Below, piece after piece: positions 63,958 through 64,000 of a stretch of DNA of 64,000 nucleotides (its first letter is position 1; each line of letters opens with the position of its first letter). The stretch comes from Flaccisagitta enflata (lineage: Eukaryota; Chaetognatha; Sagittoidea; Aphragmophora). Both the position numbers and the translations under genes were made by a program. The notes under the pieces are model-generated. The model did not search any database. It saw only the letters and a list, made by a program, of their open reading frames with translations, and was not told where the DNA came from. Where the stretch lies: positions 82,026,001 through 82,090,000 of the forward strand of contig OZ231126.1 in the NCBI GenBank assembly GCA_965153355.1, given 5' to 3'.

Positions 63958-64000
63958 TTTACCAATTATCATGACTTTTAATTGGGAACTTTTGTACATA

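Overview
This window is animal-type nuclear DNA. It has phase-consistent spliced exons with GT-AG borders, introns of up to about 21 kb, very long di-, tri- and tetranucleotide arrays, and dense non-autonomous transposons with recognisable target-site duplications. Nothing here is bacterial or organellar. The style suggests a repeat-rich, probably highly heterozygous invertebrate. I cannot name the species.

The only substantial host gene I can support is an armadillo/HEAT-like repeat protein on the + strand. Ten exons (5356-5588, 5804-5923, 26780-27004, 27622-27723, 29062-29135, 31058-31188, 34128-34606, 36993-37158, 38194-38452, 40300-40737) join in frame at every junction into roughly 740 residues of helical repeats, with two glycine-rich low-complexity segments. 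The first exon(s) and the true 3' end are uncertain. The 20.8 kb intron between the second and third exons is a graveyard of inverted-repeat elements.

From about 17.7 to 62.1 kb the window is one large imperfect palindrome centred near 41,614. The core arms (25,225-41,403 and 41,825-57,065) carry the gene in both orientations. Beyond them a mirrored stretch continues outward (left 17.69-19.63 kb; right 57.63-58.09 and 59.95-62.07 kb). The right-hand gene copy keeps four good exons, has two decayed ones, and has lost two in a 2.4 kb block replaced by satellite DNA. The arms differ by clean transposon insertions, so they evolved separately. They are either a real ancient palindrome or two haplotypes joined head to head.

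Layout: 0-5 kb, fragments of uncertain genes, a foldback element, ~160 bp and 13 bp tandem repeats. 5.3-5.9 kb, first recognised exons. 5.98-15.46 kb, a pair of ~1 kb inverted repeats with a 5 bp target duplication around a nest of small elements. 15.5-19.6 kb, intron and mirrored outer arm. 19.63-24.26 kb, a 4.6 kb element with long inverted repeats and a 10 bp target duplication, carrying a broken gene of an uncharacterised protein family. 24.3-25.3 kb, hairpin-ended elements. 25.2-41.4 kb, left arm with the gene. 41.4-41.8 kb, palindrome spacer. 41.8-57.1 kb, right arm. 57.1-64 kb, outer arm with further insertions.

The most unusual item is a family of short elements whose terminal stem sequence differs between copies but stays matched between the 5' end and the 3' end of each copy.
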